Shown here in pieces: positions 60,962 to 64,000 of a DNA stretch of 64,000 nt. The stretch is from Saccharothrix luteola. Lineage in GTDB: Bacteria; Actinomycetota; Actinomycetes; Mycobacteriales; Pseudonocardiaceae. A model generated the notes under the pieces. The model did not search any database. It was not told the DNA's origin and saw nothing but the letters and a program-made list of their open reading frames with translations. How positions within the stretch are numbered: position 1 is the first letter of the stretch; each line of letters opens with the position of its first letter. The stretch is taken from the NCBI RefSeq assembly GCF_020859565.1, contig NZ_JAJHUO010000003.1, positions 150,862 through 214,861 of the forward strand. The letters are read 5' to 3'. The translations under genes and the position numbers were made by a program.

Positions 60962-62460
60962 GCGTTCTCCCTCCGTGGCGCCAGCACCAGGTAGACGAGC
61001 ATTCCGCCGACCAGGCCGACGACCCAGTTGTAGTCGTAGAGCGGTTTGAGGAACGGGATCAGGCCGTCGACCGGGAACGGCCCGCCGTGCGCGCCGCCGA
61101 CCGCCAGCACCGAGCCGATCACCGTGGCCGCCACCGCCCGCCAGTTCCAGCCCGCCTTGAACCAGTACGCGCCCCGCCCCGCCAGGTACAGGTCCGGCAG
61201 CTCCAGCCGCGTCTTCGCCAGCACCCAGTAGCCGGCCACGAACACGCCCGCCACCGACGCGAGCAGGCCGCCGTAGAAGCCGAGCCAGGTGAAGATGTAG
61301 ATGCTCGGGTCGGAGATCAGCCGCCACGGCTGGATCACGATGCCGATCACGCCGGTGATCAGGCCGCCGACCGCGAACGTGATCTTCTTCGGGAACGCGT
61401 TGGAGAAGTCGTAGGACGGGCTCACCACGTTCGCCGCGAGGTTCGCCGAGACCGTCGCCAGCACCAGCGCCACCAACGCCACCAGCACCACCGCGGTGCT
61501 GTCGAACCGGCTCGCCAGCTCCGCCGGGTCCCAGATCGCCTCGCCGTACAGCGCCATCGCGCCCGACGTGGTCAGGATGGCCACGATCGCGATGAACGAC
61601 ATCGTGGTGGGCAGGCCCAGGACCTGGCCGAGCACCTGCTTGCGCTGGCTGCCGCCGAACCGGGTGAAGTCCGGCATGTTCAGCGACAGCGTCGACCAGA
61701 ACGCGATCATGCCCATCAGCGACGGGAAGAACACCTTCCAGAAGTCCGCGCCCCAGCCCAGCTTGGACGGCGCCGACAGGATCGGGCCGAACCCGCCCGC
61801 CTTCACCGCCACGTACGCCAGCAGGACCAGGAAACCCACGCTGACCAGCGGCGCGGTCCAGTTCTCGAACCGGCGGATCGCCTCCATGCCGCGCCAGATG
61901 ATCAGCATCTGCAGCACCCAGAACGCCAGGAAGCACAGCCACAGCGTCCACACCTGGCCCAGCACGACCGGCGCCTGCACCCACCCGTCGCCCGCCAACC
62001 GGCCCACGATCACGTGCAGCGCCTTGCCGCCGACCCACGTCTGGATGCCGAACCACGCGCACGCGATGAACGCGCGCAGCAACGCGACCAGGTTCGCGCC
62101 GCGGATGCCGTAGAACGCGCGGGCGAACACCGGGAACGGGATGCCGTACTTCGTGCCCGCGTGGCTGTTGAGCAGCATCGGGACCAGCACGATCAGGTTG
62201 CCCAGGGTGATGGTCAGGAACGCCTGCACCCAGTCCATCCCCAACGCCACCAGGGACGCGGCCAGCGTGTAGCTGGGGATGTTGTGCGCCATGCCCATCC
62301 ACAGGGCGAAGAAGTTGTACGTGGACCAGGTGCGCCGCTCCAGCGGCACCGGCGCCAGGTCGGAGTTGTAGTGCGGGCTGTCCGCGATCGCGGAATGATC
62401 ACGCAGCTCGACGCGGCCGTCGGGATCGGCTGTGACCTGGGTTGCGGAGTCAAGGGCCAT
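60958..62460 (-). CDS. NCS1-family nucleobase permease
   Basis: A 500-residue transporter with about 12 helices. NCS1 hallmarks are FALWMGMAHNIPSY near residue 50, HAGTKYGIPFPVFARAFYGIRGANL near 100, WFGIQTWVGGKAL near 135 and SLNMPDFTRFG near 260. ATG at 62460 is the start. As first gene of the operon it imports the uracil, thymine or dihydro/hydantoin compound degraded by the three downstream enzymes. Confidence 0.93.
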   Translation of the reverse strand: MALDSATQVTADPDGRVELRDHSAIADSPHYNSDLAPVPLERRTWSTYNFFALWMGMAHNIPSYTLAASLVALGMDWVQAFLTITLGNLIVLVPMLLNSHAGTKYGIPFPVFARAFYGIRGANLVALLRAFIACAWFGIQTWVGGKALHVIVGRLAGDGWVQAPVVLGQVWTLWLCFLAFWVLQMLIIWRGMEAIRRFENWTAPLVSVGFLVLLAYVAVKAGGFGPILSAPSKLGWGADFWKVFFPSLMGMIAFWSTLSLNMPDFTRFGGSQRKQVLGQVLGLPTTMSFIAIVAILTTSGAMALYGEAIWDPAELASRFDSTAVVLVALVALVLATVSANLAANVVSPSYDFSNAFPKKITFAVGGLITGVIGIVIQPWRLISDPSIYIFTWLGFYGGLLASVAGVFVAGYWVLAKTRLELPDLYLAGRGAYWFKAGWNWRAVAATVIGSVLAVGGAHGGPFPVDGLIPFLKPLYDYNWVVGLVGGMLVYLVLAPRRENA

Positions 62461-62557
62461 CGGTCACTTCCCTGTTACGCTCGTGGAACACCCTTCGTGC
62501 GGGCGGTTCGGCGCGATTTCCATCCCGGCATCCTCCGGTCGGCCCGCGCGCGTGGGC

Positions 62558-62612
62558 AGTGGCAAAGTGTCCACGCTTGCCATGATCAGGGCACACTCTG
62601 TCCATTGCCACT
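62558..62612. promoter_or_regulatory. Long interrupted dyad in the LysR-NCS1 divergent region
   Basis: AGTGGCAA (62558-62565) and its complement TTGCCACT (62605-62612) flank an inner AGTGT (62566-62570) and ACACT (62593-62597). The site lies between the permease start (62460) and the LysR start (62693), as expected for a LysR regulatory region. Confidence 0.45.
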
Positions 62613-62679
62613 CAAGCCGCTGGTCCGGGCCGGTGCGCGTGGTCCCGGCCGGCCCTCGACTGGCGGGTGAGCGGTGTCC

Positions 62680-62685
62680 TAACGT
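62680..62685 (+). promoter_or_regulatory. Putative -10 of a leaderless LysR transcript
   Basis: TAACGT ends 7 nt before the ATG at 62693 and no ribosome site is visible, so transcription may start at or next to the start codon. Confidence 0.35.
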
Positions 62686-62692
62686 CCGGTGG

Positions 62693-63667
62693 ATGAAGCT
62701 CGAACTGCGGCACCTGCGGGTCGTCTGCGCGATCGCGGACGCGGGCAGCCTGTCGAAGGCGTCCTCCCTCTTAGGCCTGGCGCAACCCGCCCTCACGGCC
62801 CAACTGCACCGCATCGAAGGCCTGCTCGGCGGCAAGCTGTTCGAGCGCGACCACAAGGGCGCCCGGCCGACCGTGCTCGGCGAGCTCGTGCTGGAACGGG
62901 CGCGCGTGCTGCTGCCCGCGTTCTCCCGGTTGCAGGAGGACGCGACGCGCCTGCTGGACGACACCGCCCCCGGCGACCGGTACCGGGTCGGCGCGGTGAA
63001 CGGCCCGATGCTCGGCGGGCTGGTGCACCGGCTCACCGAGGCGCACCCCGGCGCGCACGTCTCCACGCAGGTGTCGTGGTCCGGGCGGGAGCTGTCCGCC
63101 ATGGTCGCCGCGGGCAGGCTGGACTACGTGCTGGTCGGCGTGTGCGGCGACGCGCCGCCGCCGTCGGAGCACGGGCTGACGTGGCACGTGATCGCCGTCG
63201 ACCCGGTGTTCGTGCTGATGCCCGAGGACCACCCGTTCACGGTGGTGGAGGAGGTGGAGCTGGGTGCGCTGAAGGACATGCAGTGGGCCGTGACGCCCGG
63301 TGACGGGTGCTTCGGCGACTGCTTCGTGGCCGCGTGCAGCCGGGCCGGCTTCACCCCGCGCACCATGTACGAGGTCGACATCAACAGCTGCATCGACCTG
63401 GCCTCGTCCGGCGACGCCGTCGCGCTGTGCCAGCCGACGTTCCGCCGCACGCCCGGCCTGGTCGCGATGCCGCTGGCGGGCGCGCCGCTGCGCTGGCGGC
63501 ACCTGATCGGCTGGGACCCGGAAGGGCCCGCCGCCGCGTTCGGCCCGCAGGTGCTCCGCTACGCCGCCGAGGCCTACCGGGAGACCGCCGAGCGCAACCC
63601 GCGCTACGCGGGCTGGCTGCCGGGGCACCCGGAGTACGGCGCGGTGCCGCCTCAGGCGCTGGTCTGA
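62693..63667 (+). CDS. LysR family regulator
   Basis: A 324-residue regulator. The N-terminal winged helix (LRHLRVVCAIADAGSLSKASSLLGLAQPALTAQLHRIEGLLG region, residues 5-46) is followed by a periplasmic-binding-like effector domain. ATG at 62693 gives the standard N-terminus. It is divergent from the pyrimidine operon and is its probable activator, with a catabolic intermediate as ligand. Its last 16 bp overlap the convergent gene. Confidence 0.92.
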   Translation: MKLELRHLRVVCAIADAGSLSKASSLLGLAQPALTAQLHRIEGLLGGKLFERDHKGARPTVLGELVLERARVLLPAFSRLQEDATRLLDDTAPGDRYRVGAVNGPMLGGLVHRLTEAHPGAHVSTQVSWSGRELSAMVAAGRLDYVLVGVCGDAPPPSEHGLTWHVIAVDPVFVLMPEDHPFTVVEEVELGALKDMQWAVTPGDGCFGDCFVAACSRAGFTPRTMYEVDINSCIDLASSGDAVALCQPTFRRTPGLVAMPLAGAPLRWRHLIGWDPEGPAAAFGPQVLRYAAEAYRETAERNPRYAGWLPGHPEYGAVPPQALV

Positions 63668-63996
63668 CCGCGCACCTTGCCCTCGGTGTTCGGCCGCCGC
63701 ACGCCCTCGACCTCGACGCACAGCCCGAACACCCGGTGCCGGCCGGTCCAGCCGTTGACCCGGCCGCGGTTGTTGCCGATCTGCACCCGGTCGCCTTGCA
63801 GCGCGGTGACCAGGTGCAGGTAGGTCGTGCCCGAGACCCGGACCAGCACGACGTCGCCGACCTCCAGCTTCGCCGGGTCGACCGGCGCGACCACCACCAG
63901 GTCACGGCTGCGCACCAGCGGCACCATGGACGACCCCGTCGGCCGGAACCGCACCGTCGCACCCTCGGCGACCCTCGCCGCCATCGCGTCCAACAC
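63652..63996 (-). CDS. S24/S26 peptidase-like protein, 5' end at the window edge
   Basis: At least 114 residues; the frame is open to the window edge, so a start upstream of GTG 63996 is possible. The motif PTGSSMVPLVRSRDLVVV resembles the serine-box of S24/S26 signal peptidase/LexA folds. The second half (VSGTTYLHLVTALQGDRVQIGNNRG) fits the fold but shows His where the catalytic Lys is expected, so peptidase activity is doubtful. It is convergent with the LysR gene, overlapping it by 16 bp. Confidence 0.65.
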   Translation of the reverse strand: MLDAMAARVAEGATVRFRPTGSSMVPLVRSRDLVVVAPVDPAKLEVGDVVLVRVSGTTYLHLVTALQGDRVQIGNNRGRVNGWTGRHRVFGLCVEVEGVRRPNTEGKVRGQTSA

Positions 63997-64000
63997 CCCC

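Overview
The window is typical high-GC actinomycete chromosome: GTG and TTG starts are frequent, many stop and start codons overlap by 4 bp, and third positions are strongly G/C. The gene set (phosphatidylinositol mannoside genes in the thrS-HIT-pgsA-patA-pimA-nudix order, a conservon with its GTPase, a predicted F420-dependent enzyme, PucR purine control, a SigL-like sigma factor with an RslA-like anti-sigma factor) points to a Pseudonocardiales-type organism (Saccharothrix/Actinosynnema/Lentzea-like). That placement is inference from gene content. I see no tRNA, rRNA, CRISPR array, complete insertion sequence or prophage.

Layout. 1-5 kb: the start of a secreted protein, then a four-gene solute uptake ABC operon and an unrecognised cytoplasmic protein. 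5-12.3 kb: a secreted LVIVD-repeat protein, a DUF305 lipoprotein, an ABM monooxygenase divergent from a TetR regulator, and an operon of a two-gene ABC exporter plus a NarL-type two-component system. 12.3-21.8 kb: a purine salvage/degradation block (AzgA-type permease, guanine deaminase, three-subunit xanthine dehydrogenase, 8-oxoguanine deaminase) divergent from a PucR regulator. 21.8-28.9 kb: a secreted DUF1996 protein paired with an Imm1-like protein, a secreted beta-propeller, and a four-gene conservon (sensor, roadblock, DUF742, GTPase). 28.9-31.4 kb: tryptophanase plus an indole prenyltransferase, a minimal prenyl-indole cluster. 31.8-34.5 kb: 3-hydroxyacyl-CoA dehydrogenase, serine hydrolase and a CAP-domain secreted protein whose leader can fold over its ribosome binding site.

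34.6-41 kb: an ethanolamine permease divergent from a glutamine-synthetase-like ligase, a gamma-glutamyl hydrolase, an aldehyde dehydrogenase, an SDR and a FadR-type regulator. Together they look like a complete gamma-glutamylation route for ethanolamine (or another small amine). 41-42.8 kb: a Pro-rich membrane protein, then a tiny HTH protein and a Clp-N protein behind a duplicated operator. 42.9-56.6 kb: the conserved thrS-HIT ... pgsA-patA-pimA-nudix block, split by a 7-kb insert (45.5-52.6 kb). The insert carries an adenylation enzyme, a six-TM flavoreductase-like protein, an enoyl-CoA hydratase homologue, a SigL-like sigma factor and its anti-sigma factor. The first two together have the domain architecture of the fungal redox protein TmpL, but as two genes. 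The sigma gene appears to start at ATC, and the anti-sigma gene is broken by a long G/C homopolymer. 56.7-64 kb: PH-domain and DUF4240 genes, then a tightly overlapping pyrimidine breakdown operon (NCS1 permease, ureidopropionase, dihydropyrimidinase, LLM/F420 oxidoreductase) divergent from a LysR regulator, and the start of an S24/S26-type protein at the window edge.

Purine and pyrimidine salvage, ethanolamine use and polyamine-type uptake give the window a nitrogen-scavenging flavour. The least ordinary parts are the TmpL-like/SigL island, the prenyl-indole pair, the possible F420-dependent replacement for dihydropyrimidine dehydrogenase, and several cis-elements: duplicated operators, 22-bp repeats and an RBS-sequestering hairpin.
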